DNA of 64,000 bases from Collinsella aerofaciens (GCF_028206795.1 NZ_JAQLFJ010000012.1:16901-80900), one strand, 5' to 3'; shown: positions 1 through 9,915, counted from the first letter of the stretch. The notes: generated from the letters alone by a model not told the origin. Translations and numbers: made by a program.

Positions 1-54
1 TTTTTGGTAGGTAGAATAACCCATAAAGTAAGTATGTTTCTGAGTTATTTCGTG

Positions 55-84
55 TTGACCCATTTGAGCGCGATAGGGTATAAC
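55..84 (+). promoter_or_regulatory. Sigma-70-type promoter of the amino-acid importer operon
   Basis: TTGACC at 55-60 and TATAAC at 79-84 are separated by 18 bp. They lie 44 bp upstream of the substrate-binding protein start codon and form a near-consensus housekeeping promoter. Confidence 0.7.
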
Positions 85-127
85 TCTACTCAACCGCTAG
101 GGATTTTATTGAGAAAGGTGTTCTCCT

Positions 128-1123
128 ATGAGCAAGAACCTCTCCCAGCAGGTCGTTCTCGACCGCCGCGGCTTTGTCGCCGCTACCTTCGCAACCGTCG
201 CCGGCCTTGGTCTTGCCGGCTGCTCCGACACCAGCGCCGAGGCCGACAAGGGTTCCGCCGCCGGCTCCTCCAAGAGCTCCGAGGATACCGAGGCTTCCAC
301 CACGCTCGACGCTAAGGCATTCGACAAGCTCGTCGACAACGGCCCCAAGGCCGATGACGACGCCATCGCCGCCAGCACCTGGGCCACGGCCGTTAAGGAC
401 GCCGGCGTCTTTAAGATCGGTGGCGTTCAGACCTCCACGCTCTTCTCCCTCCTCAACGAGAAAGACGGTCAGACCCGCGGCTTCGATGCCGGTATCGCAC
501 AGCTCCTGTCCAACTACATTCTGGGCGAGAACAAGGTCGAGATCACCCAGGTGACCTCGGACACGCGCGAGTCCGTCCTGCAGAACGGCCAGGTCGACGC
601 CGTCTTTGCCACCTACACCATCACTGACGAGCGCAAGAAGCTTGTCTCCTTTGCCGGCCCCTACTACTACACCCAGCAGGCCATCCTGGTGCTCGCCGAT
701 AACGACGACATCAAGAGCGTCGACGACCTGGCCGACAAGAACGTCGCTGTCCAGTCCGGCTCCAACGGCCCCGCCATCCTTGAGGAGTTCGCTCCCAAGG
801 CCAGCCAGCAGGAGTTCAAGACCGACGAGGAGGCCCGCCAGGCACTCCAGCAGGGCCGCGTTGACGCCTACGTCATCGATAACAACATGCAGCAAAGCGC
901 CCTGGTCCGCGAGCCCGGTAAGTACAAGATCGCCGGCAAGCCCTTCGGCAGCAAGGAGCCCTACGGCATCGGCCTACCGCTCGATTCCGACGGCGTCGCC
1001 TTCGTTAACGACTTCCTTAAGAAGATCGAGGACGATGGCACCTGGACCGAGCTGTGGCAGATCTGCATTGGTGACCGTACGGGCGACACCAATGTTCCCG
1101 AGCTCCCCGAGGTCGGCGCCTAA
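128..1123 (+). CDS. Amino-acid ABC transporter substrate-binding lipoprotein (SBP family 3)
   Basis: Extracytoplasmic receptor that should deliver a polar amino acid, probably glutamate, glutamine or aspartate, to the permeases encoded just downstream. The 331-residue protein starts with a secretion signal ending in the lipobox LAGC, so Cys32 is the lipidation site. A twin arginine (Arg13-Arg14) precedes the hydrophobic stretch, so Tat export is possible. A Ser/Ala/Asp-rich linker follows, then a family-3 solute-binding fold from about residue 85, recognisable by a GFDAGIA segment and a hinge region. The ATG at 128 has a GAGAAAGG ribosome site. A hairpin follows the gene, an arrangement often seen when the receptor is needed in excess over the permeases. 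The exact substrate is inferred from family resemblance only. Confidence 0.9.
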   Translation: MSKNLSQQVVLDRRGFVAATFATVAGLGLAGCSDTSAEADKGSAAGSSKSSEDTEASTTLDAKAFDKLVDNGPKADDDAIAASTWATAVKDAGVFKIGGVQTSTLFSLLNEKDGQTRGFDAGIAQLLSNYILGENKVEITQVTSDTRESVLQNGQVDAVFATYTITDERKKLVSFAGPYYYTQQAILVLADNDDIKSVDDLADKNVAVQSGSNGPAILEEFAPKASQQEFKTDEEARQALQQGRVDAYVIDNNMQQSALVREPGKYKIAGKPFGSKEPYGIGLPLDSDGVAFVNDFLKKIEDDGTWTELWQICIGDRTGDTNVPELPEVGA

Positions 1124-1212
1124 GCTCGCAAGCTGGGCATCAGCCGCTGCGAAACCATACGGAAACGCACGATTCGCTTTATTGCGCTAAACTGTTTCCT
1201 CACTGAGTTGTC

Positions 1213-1244
1213 GGGGCTTCCGTACACACGGGAGCCCCTTTCCT
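1213..1244 (+). terminator. Intra-operon attenuator hairpin
   Basis: A GGGGCTTCCGT arm pairs with an ACGGGAGCCCC-type arm and is followed by a short T run. It sits between the binding-protein gene and the first permease gene and probably terminates part of the transcription, which would raise receptor-to-permease ratio. Confidence 0.6.
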
Positions 1245-1262
1245 TATCGGCGGGAGGTCCGC

Positions 1263-1922
1263 ATGAGTCTCTCCGAGCTCTGGTCGCTCTATGGCCAGAA
1301 CTATATCGACGCGCTGCTAGCAACCTGGGGCATGACGCTTGAGTCGTTTGCCATCGCCATGGTGCTGGCCGTCGCCGTCACCGTGATGCGCGTGTCGCCG
1401 CTCAAGCCGCTGCGCGTCTTTGGCGACCTGTATGTCCAGGTCTTCCGTAACATCCCCGGCATCGCGCTGCTCATCATCGTCGTCTACGCGCTGCCGCCGC
1501 TCAAAGTCGTCCTGCCCTACCGCACCTGCGTTATCGTCGCCACGGTCCTTTTGGGCTCGGCCTTTGGCTCCGAGAACTTTATGAGCGGCATCAACACCGT
1601 CGGCGTCGGCCAGGTGGAAGCCGCCCGCTCGCTCGGCATGAGCTTCAGCCGCATCCTCGCCAAGATCGTGATTCCGCAGGCGCTGCGCTCGAGCGTATTG
1701 CCCATGACCAACCTCTTTATCGCCGTCATGCTCACCACCGCGCTCGGCAGCCAGGTGCCGCTTAAACCGCAGGAGCTCACCGGCGTGGTGAGCTACATCA
1801 ACACGCGCTCGCTCGGCGGCGTCGCCGCGTTCTTTATCTCGGCGCTCGGCTACCTGGGCACGGCCTTTGTGGTGAGCCACATTGGCAACTACATCGATAA
1901 GAAGGTGAGGATCCTCCGATGA
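1263..1922 (+). CDS. Amino-acid ABC transporter permease (GluC-like)
   Basis: One of the two integral membrane subunits of the importer. It has 219 residues with about five hydrophobic segments. The HisMQ-type cytoplasmic EAA loop is visible around residues 115-140 (QVEAARSLGMSFSRI, then IPQALR), the contact site for the ATPase. GGGAGG lies just upstream of the ATG. The stop overlaps the next start in ATGA, so the two permeases are translationally coupled and probably form a heterodimer. Confidence 0.9.
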   Translation: MSLSELWSLYGQNYIDALLATWGMTLESFAIAMVLAVAVTVMRVSPLKPLRVFGDLYVQVFRNIPGIALLIIVVYALPPLKVVLPYRTCVIVATVLLGSAFGSENFMSGINTVGVGQVEAARSLGMSFSRILAKIVIPQALRSSVLPMTNLFIAVMLTTALGSQVPLKPQELTGVVSYINTRSLGGVAAFFISALGYLGTAFVVSHIGNYIDKKVRILR

Positions 1923-2752
1923 GCAAACATTCCTCCCCTGCACTTACCATGCGCGATGCGCTCTACGAGGCTCCCGGCCCCAAGATGCGCGCCAAGATTC
2001 GCATCGGCACCGCCATCTCGCTTGTCGCCGTCGCCGTGCTCGTCGTCCTCGTGCTGCAGCGCTTTTATGTGACCGGTCAGCTTTCAGTCCACTATTGGTA
2101 TTTCTTTACGCACCTCACCACCTGGAAGTTCCTGCTTGCCGGCTTTGAGGGCACCGTTAAAGTCGCACTCACCGCCGGCGCCATCGCGCTGGTGCTGGGC
2201 TTAGCCCTTATGCTCGGCCGCACCAGCGACATTAAGCCGTTGCAGCTGGTTTGCCGCGTGCTCACCGATTTCTTCCGCGGCGTGCCGAGCCTGCTGTTCA
2301 TCTACTTCTTCTTTTTGGTGCTGCCCCAGTACAAAATCGCGCTGCCGTCGTTTTGGATGCTCACGCTTCCCGTCGCGCTCGCTGCCGCCGGTGTACTTGC
2401 CGAGATCTTCCGTGCCGGCGTCAACGCCGTGCCGCGCGGCCAGGTCGAAGCCGCCCAGGCACTCGGTCTCTCCAAAGCTAAAATCACCTTTAAAATCGTG
2501 TTACCGCAAGCCATTCGGTTTATCATTCCGTCGTTGATTTCGCAGCTTGTGGTCGTAGTCAAAGACACCACCGTCGCCTATGTGGTGAGCTACCCCGACC
2601 TCATGCAAAACGCCCGCGTGCTCATTACCAACTACGACGCGCTCGTGTCGGTCTACCTGGTAATCGCGGTCATCTATATCCTCATCAACGTCGCGATCAA
2701 CAAGGCCGCTGTCTACGTCTCGCACAAGACCGGCGCGACCATCATCCGCTAA
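1919..2752 (+). CDS. Amino-acid ABC transporter permease (GluD-like)
   Basis: Second membrane subunit of the same importer, 277 residues. A cytoplasmic N-terminal stretch of about 40 residues precedes the first membrane helix, which is longer than in its partner. The EAA loop is clear (GQVEAAQALGLSKAKI followed by LPQAIR). The gene begins inside the previous stop codon and ends 36 bp before the ATPase gene, consistent with one four-gene operon. Confidence 0.9.
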   Translation: MSKHSSPALTMRDALYEAPGPKMRAKIRIGTAISLVAVAVLVVLVLQRFYVTGQLSVHYWYFFTHLTTWKFLLAGFEGTVKVALTAGAIALVLGLALMLGRTSDIKPLQLVCRVLTDFFRGVPSLLFIYFFFLVLPQYKIALPSFWMLTLPVALAAAGVLAEIFRAGVNAVPRGQVEAAQALGLSKAKITFKIVLPQAIRFIIPSLISQLVVVVKDTTVAYVVSYPDLMQNARVLITNYDALVSVYLVIAVIYILINVAINKAAVYVSHKTGATIIR

Positions 2753-2788
2753 CGCTTTACCATTTCGAGTCATAAGGAGCCGAGCACC

Positions 2789-3553
<765 letters not shown>

Positions 3554-3640
3554 CCCAATTGCCACGCGGGCAAATTCATCAGTAACGTTTGCCCCGCGCC
3601 ACCCCTGTGCCATGTCCACCCGGATTCGAAAGCCGCAACC

Positions 3641-4450
3641 ATGATCGGAACCCGCACCTCATCGTCCTACACCCCGCATGTCGACGTCGCCCCCGCCGAC
3701 CGTCCGCTCATCCTCGTCGCGCCGCGCTGGGAAGAGGCAAAGCCGTTTTTGAGCGAGACGCTCTCCCCCAACGAGGAAATCGCAAGTGTCTTTGTCGATG
3801 CCATCCTTGCCGCCGGCGGCCTGCCGCTGCAGATGTCCATCACCGAGGACATTGAGGTCATCCGTCATTACGTCGATATCGCCGACGGCGTCGCCATTCC
3901 CGGCGGCCCCGATGTCAATCCCAAACGTTGGGGCGATGATCGGCCCTACGACCCCACCCTCTGCTGCGAGATCCGCGATAGCTTTGAGTTTAAGCTGGTC
4001 GACGAGGTACTCCGCGCCAAAAAGCCGCTCTTTACCACCTGCCGCGGCACGCAGCTGCTCAATGTCGCCACCGGCGGCACCCTGTGCATGGACGTGCCGA
4101 GCCTGGGCGCGCGCGAGGGTCGCACGCAGTGGCGCCACACCCACGTGCTCAACGACCCCGTGCACCCTGTCGAGGTCATGCCGGGCTCGCTGCTGGAGCG
4201 CGCGGTTGGCGGGCACAGGCTGATCCAGACCAACTCGGCACATCACTGCTGCGTCGATCGTCTGGGTAAGAGCACGCGCTTGGTCGCCAAGGCAACCGAC
4301 GGCGTTCCCGAGTGCATCGAGGTCGAGGGGCAACCCTTCTGCCTAGGCGTGCAATGGCACCCTGAGTACACGTGGAAGACGCTCGAGACCGACTTTAACC
4401 TGTGGAAGTCGTTTGTCGAGGCAGCGGCAAAGGTTAAGCAGGCGCGCTAG
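3641..4450 (+). CDS. Gamma-glutamyl-gamma-aminobutyrate hydrolase family protein (peptidase C26)
   Basis: A 269-residue class-I glutamine-amidotransferase-like hydrolase. The nucleophile is Cys134 in TTCRGTQLLN and the catalytic His lies in GVQWHPEYT near residue 245, the PuuD/C26 pattern. Family members split gamma-glutamyl amide bonds, for example gamma-glutamyl-GABA in putrescine breakdown. Other polyamine genes are absent here. Its place after a probable glutamate/glutamine importer suggests use of gamma-glutamyl compounds, which is inference. The ribosome site before ATG 3641 is weak, so a nearby alternative start cannot be excluded. Confidence 0.85.
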   Translation: MIGTRTSSSYTPHVDVAPADRPLILVAPRWEEAKPFLSETLSPNEEIASVFVDAILAAGGLPLQMSITEDIEVIRHYVDIADGVAIPGGPDVNPKRWGDDRPYDPTLCCEIRDSFEFKLVDEVLRAKKPLFTTCRGTQLLNVATGGTLCMDVPSLGAREGRTQWRHTHVLNDPVHPVEVMPGSLLERAVGGHRLIQTNSAHHCCVDRLGKSTRLVAKATDGVPECIEVEGQPFCLGVQWHPEYTWKTLETDFNLWKSFVEAAAKVKQAR

Positions 4451-4473
4451 CTCGCGAACCGCATAACAGATAA

Positions 4474-4514
4474 GGGCGCCCCGCCGGCCACATGGTCCGG
4501 CGGGGCGCCCTTTT
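4474..4514 (+). terminator. Rho-independent terminator after the C26 hydrolase gene
   Basis: A strong GC stem (GGGCGCCCCGCCGG with its complement) is followed by TTTT, 24 nt after the stop codon. It closes the importer/hydrolase unit. Confidence 0.85.
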
Positions 4515-4555
4515 GCCTATACGCGGCAGGCACACAGCCCAAGGCTCACAACCTC

Positions 4556-4912
4556 TTACTCGCCCGCCTCGCGCAGGGCCGACATCGTAGCCGCATATTG
4601 CTGCTGCAACGCATGCATTCCCTCGCGAGCGCCGTCAACGAAATCGGCGCCGCGCAGCGCCTCGGTCACCACGACCGCCGGCTCGTACAGATTATCGAAT
4701 CACAGATTCTGACTCACGCCCTTGAGCGTGTGCGCTGCCATAAACGCACCTTCGGCGTCTCCTGCCGCCATGGCGGCCTCCAGCTTGTCCATGCTCTCGT
4801 CATCCAAAAACTTGAGGGCAAAGCGGGTGAGCATTTCCTCGCCCATCAGCCGAGCGCAAGCGTCATCATAATTGGCGCCGATCTTCTCATACGTCTCGCG
4901 CATGGAAATCAT
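4556..4912 (-). pseudogene. Hpt (histidine phosphotransfer) protein gene with an internal stop codon
   Basis: The first 70 codons encode an Hpt helix with the phospho-accepting His61 in AAHTLKGVSQNL. Codon 71 is TGA (bases 4700-4702). Translation in the same frame then resumes without interruption as FDNLYEPAVVV through to TAA at 4556-4558, giving 118 codons, the normal Hpt length. A GGA-to-TGA change (Gly to stop) would explain it, since Hpt domains usually have Gly after Asn-Leu. The truncated product would lack the later helices of the four-helix bundle. It lies 23 bp downstream of the HD-GYP/receiver gene and should be cotranscribed with it. A sequencing error remains possible. Confidence 0.8.
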
Positions 4913-4935
4913 GGATTAAAACTCCTTTGGTCAAA

Positions 4936-6816
4936 CTAAATCGTGGGAAACTGAACGACATCGGCAGGGCGTGCCAATGTTTCGGCAATGCGGTCTTGCA
5001 CCTCAAGCAAGCACTCGATAAGCAGCGGATTAAACGTGCCGCACTTACCGTCCAGAATCATCTGAATCGCCTGCTCGTGTGGAATGGCATCCTTGTACAC
5101 GCGCACGCTCGTCAGCGCATCGTATACGTCGGCCACCGAAACCACCTGCGCGGCGATGGGGATCTCATCGCCCTTAAGGCCATCGGGATAGCCCTTGCCG
5201 TCCCAGCGCTCGTGGTGCCAGCGCGCAATCTGGTACGCGTATTCCATAAGCGCATTGCCGGCGTGATGGCTACCCAGCTCACGCAGCATGTCGGCGCCGA
5301 TCGTGGTATGCGTCTTCATAATCTCGAACTCCTCGGGCGTAAGGCGTCCGGGCTTGTTGAGAATCGCATCGTCAATCGACATCTTGCCGATATCGTGCAG
5401 CGCCGAAGCCAGGGCGATCGTGGAGCGTTCCTCATTGTCGAGGGAGATCGTGCCGCTACGCTGGACCAGACAGCCAAGCAGCAGCTCGGTCAGCTTCTCG
5501 ATGTTCGTAACGTGCCTGCCGCTCTCGCCGTTGCGAAGCTCCATGACGCCGGCCATGATATCGATGAGCATGCGACTGTTCTTGACGCGCTCGTTGTACT
5601 GCTGGGACAGCAGGTTCGTCAGGCGGCGCTGTTTGGCGTATAGGCGGATGGTGTTGCTTACACGGCGGCGCACGACACGGGAGTCAAACGGGCGGTTGAT
5701 ATAGTCCGAGGCGCCCAGCTCGTACGCGCGCAGAACCATATCATCGGAATCTTCGCTCGAAATCATGATGACAGGTAGATTGTCGATACCCGATCGGCGC
5801 GACAGATCGGCCAGTACCTCAAAGCCGCTTATGCCCGGCATGACAATATCCAGCAGCACGAGCGACAATTCATCGCCATAGCGGTCGACCATGTCGAGCG
5901 CCGCGCGACCGTTATCGGCCTCGAGGATGCAATACTCGTCCTTGAGCATCTCGCTGAGAATGGCTCGGTTCATCTCGGAGTCATCGACAATAAGCACCAA
6001 GGGCTTTTCGCTTTGGAAGGCCTCGATGGAATCGGCATCGGTCACGACCGTACCGGCTTTTGCCTTAGCGCGGCTCAATAACTGGACAGCGCGGCCAACG
6101 CCCTCATCGACCGTCTCGCCATGAATGCGAACGCCACCAACACATGCCGTCAAGCTCACGTACTCATGGCCCGGAATAATCGTGGAATGAACGGCATCGG
6201 ATACCTGGCGCAGGCGACGGGCGAAGTCATCGGAGGGAATATCGGGCATGACGGCCACAAACTTGTCGCAGCCATAGCGCACAAGCTCGTCAGTCGAACG
6301 AATACCGCTGCGTATGGCTGTCGCCACAGCACCGAGCGCAAGGTCGCCGGCATGACGGCCACACGTATCGTTGAAGACCCTAAAATCATCAAGGTCGATC
6401 ATCGCAACACCGGCCTTCATGCGGGCGCCACGGAGCTTTTCCTCGTAATATCGACGATTGCACACGCCCGTCAGCACGTCGGTGTAGACAAGGTCCTCTT
6501 CTGTGGCCTCTTGCTCATCAATCGGACGTACCATCAGCAAGACGTGAGGCTCGCCCTCGACCTTTAGAGGACGCAGACGGGCGCGGTACTCAACACCATC
6601 GTTGAGCAGTTGCTCCGACACCTCATCGGAGTCTGCCAAGGCCTCAAGGCTCGACTGACGCAGACAAGGGCACCGATTGCCGGCGAGCAGGCAGTTAGGC
6701 TCGCTCTTAATCTGATCGGCCGACAGCAAACGCACCACGGGGTAGGTCTTCGCGACGCGGGCGACCTCGGCGGCAGCCTCCTCGTCGGTTAGATTGACCT
6801 CGTGATTATTGAGCAT
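4936..6816 (-). CDS. Degenerate GGDEF - receiver - HD-GYP domain signalling protein
   Basis: A 626-residue cytoplasmic regulator. Residues ~105-245 form a GGDEF-like domain whose signature is GCDKF (182-186) instead of GGDEF, so diguanylate cyclase activity is unlikely. Residues ~272-385 are a receiver domain (acidic pocket VDDS at 277-280, phospho-acceptor Asp323 in LLDIVMPG). Residues ~410-610 are an HD-GYP phosphodiesterase domain with HD at 474-475 and HHERWDGKGYP at 534-544, intact for cyclic-di-GMP hydrolysis. The Cys-rich N-terminus (NRCPCLRQ, 47-54) is unassigned. GAAAGGG precedes the ATG. The next gene is the damaged Hpt, a likely phosphorelay partner; no histidine kinase is adjacent. 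Confidence 0.9.
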   Translation of the reverse strand: MLNNHEVNLTDEEAAAEVARVAKTYPVVRLLSADQIKSEPNCLLAGNRCPCLRQSSLEALADSDEVSEQLLNDGVEYRARLRPLKVEGEPHVLLMVRPIDEQEATEEDLVYTDVLTGVCNRRYYEEKLRGARMKAGVAMIDLDDFRVFNDTCGRHAGDLALGAVATAIRSGIRSTDELVRYGCDKFVAVMPDIPSDDFARRLRQVSDAVHSTIIPGHEYVSLTACVGGVRIHGETVDEGVGRAVQLLSRAKAKAGTVVTDADSIEAFQSEKPLVLIVDDSEMNRAILSEMLKDEYCILEADNGRAALDMVDRYGDELSLVLLDIVMPGISGFEVLADLSRRSGIDNLPVIMISSEDSDDMVLRAYELGASDYINRPFDSRVVRRRVSNTIRLYAKQRRLTNLLSQQYNERVKNSRMLIDIMAGVMELRNGESGRHVTNIEKLTELLLGCLVQRSGTISLDNEERSTIALASALHDIGKMSIDDAILNKPGRLTPEEFEIMKTHTTIGADMLRELGSHHAGNALMEYAYQIARWHHERWDGKGYPDGLKGDEIPIAAQVVSVADVYDALTSVRVYKDAIPHEQAIQMILDGKCGTFNPLLIECLLEVQDRIAETLARPADVVQFPTI

Positions 6817-7027
6817 ATGGGGCCCTTTCGATAGTTTCGCATGGTAGCGGTGGGTTCCAAATGTTACAAGGTTAACACCTTGCCGATGCAGGTAAGCACG
6901 TGAATGCTGTTACATTTTTATGAGTTGGCAGACGGCGCGATTGAAGCCGCAGACGTGAGGTCTTGAGCACATTTGTTGACACGGCCGAAACGTTTGCGAG
7001 TGAAGCCTGTTTTGTTTTTTGCAGCTG

Positions 7028-7825
7028 TTAGAACCCCAGGATGCCACGGACAGTCTGGGCAGCCGCTGTCGGGCGATCGCGCAGGCCGTTGTGCGCGCCG
7101 GGAACCATTACGAGTGGACAGCCCAAAAGCTCAGCCGCCACCCTCGTACCAGCCTCGCGAGGTGTATCGACCGAAAGCTCGCCCAAAAACACGGCCGACA
7201 CCGCCTTTGACGCGCGGGCGCGCTCCCAGTCGGGAGCATATGTCATATTTGTTCCGTATTCATTGGCCATAAAGCAACGACCATTGCGCAGGGCATGTTT
7301 GGCTTCCGCTTCGGTCGTCCCGGGAGCCTCGGGGTCCAAGTCGCCGAGGGCTCCCAAGAAAAGCCGGAGCGCCCTTGAAACCTTTCCAGCCGCAATCATA
7401 TCGAGCAAAACCGGAGCTGCGCCCATGCCGACGCCTTCGGCCGACACAGCCGGCTCATGCAGAATCGCACGGGCGACGAGATGGGGTTCGGTGCGAAGAA
7501 GCTCCAGCGCCACCAACGTACCGGCGCTATGCGCAAGCACATTTGCCGGAGCGCCAACGTGTTCGATCACGGCTTGCAGGTCGGCGGCCTGAGCGGCAAG
7601 ATCATAGCCGCCGTCTGCCGCATCACTGCTGCCACCGCAGCCGCGGCGGTCGTAGGCAATTACGCGGTAGTTGCGACTGAGCTCACAAGCGATACCGTCG
7701 AAAAATGTGCCGTCGACACAAGCGCCGTGCACGCACACCAAGGCAGGAGTATCAGGCGACACATCTGGGCCGGCATATTCGCGACAGGCAATCGTGGTGC
7801 CCGCATTCTCGACCGTAAAATCCAT
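7028..7825 (-). CDS. Alpha/beta hydrolase
   Basis: A 265-residue cytoplasmic hydrolase with the standard features: oxyanion HG at 33-34, nucleophile Ser100 in AHSAG, and a C-terminal His in PGAHNGLRD. A cap region lies between about residues 125 and 210. The substrate cannot be told from sequence; relatives include esterases, haloperoxidase-like enzymes and MenH-like enzymes. It stands alone on the minus strand, with 225 bp separating it from the divergent radical SAM gene. Confidence 0.85.
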   Translation of the reverse strand: MDFTVENAGTTIACREYAGPDVSPDTPALVCVHGACVDGTFFDGIACELSRNYRVIAYDRRGCGGSSDAADGGYDLAAQAADLQAVIEHVGAPANVLAHSAGTLVALELLRTEPHLVARAILHEPAVSAEGVGMGAAPVLLDMIAAGKVSRALRLFLGALGDLDPEAPGTTEAEAKHALRNGRCFMANEYGTNMTYAPDWERARASKAVSAVFLGELSVDTPREAGTRVAAELLGCPLVMVPGAHNGLRDRPTAAAQTVRGILGF

Positions 7826-8050
7826 GTTGTGCCCCCATCACCAACGCTCATCCGGTTGCACGTCAGTGCGGTTGGATGGACCCGTATTGCCTTACGCCTT
7901 GTTAACAGATTAACTGTACCCGACCCGAGGCTTTTCATGGCACCGCATAATGAGCGACGTGAAAAAACGAAACTTGTAAAGCAAGAGCCCGCACCTTGCT
8001 TTGGAGCCGATGCTATGCTTAGGCACAATTGTCTTGAGGAGCATATGCCT

Positions 8051-8827
8051 ATGTCTACGTTTTTGAATGCCAGCCCCATCTTTGGGCCCGTTCGCAGCCG
8101 TCGCCTTGGTCTCTCGCTCGGCGTCAACATGATGCCGGCCAGCGGCAAAATCTGCACGTTCGACTGCATTTACTGCGAAAACGGCCTCAACGCCGAGCGC
8201 CCCTGCCATGAGCCGTACAACACGGCTGCCGTGGTACTCGACGCGCTCGAGGCAAAGCTGCGCGAGATGGCAGCCGAGGGCGAGCTCCCCGATGTGATCA
8301 CCTTCGCAGGCAACGGCGAGCCCACCGCCGCACCGGAGTTTCCGCAGGCCATCGCCGGCGCCGTCGCGCTGCGCGACGAGCTTGCCCCAAACTCCAAGAT
8401 CGCCGTGCTCTCCAACGGCACGCGCGCCGACCGCCCCCAGGTGCACGACGCGCTCATGATGGTCGACGACAACATCCTCAAGCTCGATACCGTCGACCCG
8501 ACGTTTATCCAGCTGCTCGACCAGCCTGTTGGCCCCTACGACGTCGAGCACCAGATCGAAACGTTCGCAAGCTTTGACGGTCACGTTATTATCCAGACGA
8601 TCTTTTTGACCGGCGAGTATCAGGGCAAGCTCATCGACAACACCGGCGAGGAGTACGTTGCCCCCTGGCTCGCGGCGCTTGAGCGCATTCGCCCACAAGA
8701 AGCGACCATCTACACGGTAGCGCGCGAGACACCGGTCGCCGGCCTTGCCAAAGCGGCGCCCGAGGTGCTCGACGCCATTGCTGCGCGCGTGCGCGTCCTC
8801 GGCATCCCTTGCCAGGTGAGCTACTAG
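8051..8827 (+). CDS. Radical SAM protein
   Basis: A 258-residue enzyme with the 4Fe-4S/SAM motif CTFDCIYC (CX3CX2C) near residue 37, followed by a SAM-binding AGNGEPT segment typical of small stand-alone radical SAM proteins. The reaction is unknown. GAGGAG at 8036-8041 fits the ATG at 8051 (9 nt) better than the ATG at 8045 (3 nt). The open frame extends upstream to 7457, but that part is antisense to the hydrolase gene and looks non-coding. No auxiliary-cluster cysteine set is evident at the C-terminus. Confidence 0.85.
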   Translation: MSTFLNASPIFGPVRSRRLGLSLGVNMMPASGKICTFDCIYCENGLNAERPCHEPYNTAAVVLDALEAKLREMAAEGELPDVITFAGNGEPTAAPEFPQAIAGAVALRDELAPNSKIAVLSNGTRADRPQVHDALMMVDDNILKLDTVDPTFIQLLDQPVGPYDVEHQIETFASFDGHVIIQTIFLTGEYQGKLIDNTGEEYVAPWLAALERIRPQEATIYTVARETPVAGLAKAAPEVLDAIAARVRVLGIPCQVSY

Positions 8828-8869
8828 CAAAACCACGCAGCAGCTAGTGCCCGCCATCCCGCTCCATCA

Positions 8870-8934
8870 GTTGCGGTGATATAGTTCCTATTTATGCTGT
8901 TAAACCGCTTAAATCGGAACTATATCACCGCAAC
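8870..8934. repeat. TTGCGGTG hairpin, copy 1
   Basis: Arms at 8870-8888 and 8916-8934 are a perfect 19-bp inverted repeat with a 27-nt loop. The arm begins GTTGCGGTGATATAG. It lies between the radical SAM gene and map. Related copies occur at 16387 and 17600. Confidence 0.85.
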
Positions 8935-8987
8935 TTTTATGGACGCGTGGGTGGGCTATACTAGCTGCGGATGAAAGGAAGTTAGCC

Positions 8988-9875
8988 ATGTATGACAAAG
9001 GACCCGTGCCTGGCCGCAACGACGCTTGCTGGTGCGGCAGCGGCAAGAAATACAAGAAATGCCATAGCGCCTTTGATGAGCGCCTCGAGCGCTTGTGGGA
9101 AGAGGGCTGGGAGGTTCTGCCTCGCACGCTCTACAAGACACCCGCCGATATCGAGGGCATCAAGCGCTCGGCCGCTATCAACGTGGGCGTGCTCGATTAC
9201 GTAGGCGAACACATCGCCGCGGGCATGACCACCAACCAGATCGACCAGATGATCTACGACTACACCGTTGAGCACGGCGGCACGCCGGCCGACCTCAACT
9301 ACGAGGGCTATCCCAAGAGCGTGTGCACCTCGATCAACGACGTCGTCTGCCACGGTATCCCCTGCGATGCGGATGTGCTGCACGAGGGCGACATCATCAA
9401 CGTGGACTGCTCCACGATCCTGGACGGTTACTTTAGCGACTCGAGCCGCATGTTCTGTATCGGCGAGGTCTCGGCCGAGCGCCAGCGCCTGGTCGACGTC
9501 ACCCGCGCCAGCGTGGAGGCGGGCCTGACAGCCGTCAAGCCATGGCTGCCGTTGTCCGTGATGGCCGAGGCCGTGCAAAAGACGGTCGAGGACGCCGGCT
9601 TTAGCGTGGTGCGCGAGTACGGTGGACACGGCATCGGTAAGGAGTTCCACGAGGACCCGTTTGTGGGCTTTACCACCGAGGCGCCCGATGTGGACACCAT
9701 CATGGCTCCGGGCATGGTCTTTACCATCGAGCCCATGGTCAACGCCGGAGCGCCCGACATCAAGATCAGCAAGGGCGACGGTTGGTGCGTGCGTACCAAG
9801 GACGGCAGCGATTCGGCCCAGTGCGAGGTACAACTCGTGGTGACCGAGGATGGTTACGAGCTGCTGAGCTGGTAG
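8988..9875 (+). CDS. map: Methionine aminopeptidase with N-terminal SEC-C zinc motif
   Basis: Removes the initiator methionine from new proteins. The 295-residue protein starts with a SEC-C-type zinc motif (Cys14, Cys16, Cys25, His26; pattern CXCX8CH), which probably helps it dock near the ribosome. The M24 pita-bread domain follows. Metal ligands are visible as the Asp of INVDCS, Asp of SDSS, His of GHGIGKEFHE, Glu of TIEPM and the Glu of AQCEVQ. GAAAGGAAG precedes the ATG and a TATACT -10-like box lies at 8957-8962. Type I length with this extension is common in Gram-positive bacteria. Confidence 0.93.
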   Translation: MYDKGPVPGRNDACWCGSGKKYKKCHSAFDERLERLWEEGWEVLPRTLYKTPADIEGIKRSAAINVGVLDYVGEHIAAGMTTNQIDQMIYDYTVEHGGTPADLNYEGYPKSVCTSINDVVCHGIPCDADVLHEGDIINVDCSTILDGYFSDSSRMFCIGEVSAERQRLVDVTRASVEAGLTAVKPWLPLSVMAEAVQKTVEDAGFSVVREYGGHGIGKEFHEDPFVGFTTEAPDVDTIMAPGMVFTIEPMVNAGAPDIKISKGDGWCVRTKDGSDSAQCEVQLVVTEDGYELLSW

Positions 9876-9915
9876 CCGTGGATACGCCGGATGCTGACGG
9901 GCACGCTCGTCTTGC

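Noticed and set aside
128-223. Certain Tat export of the substrate-binding protein
   Set aside because: A twin Arg is present, but the hydrophobic stretch and lipobox fit Sec as well, and the consensus is incomplete. It is reported only as possible.
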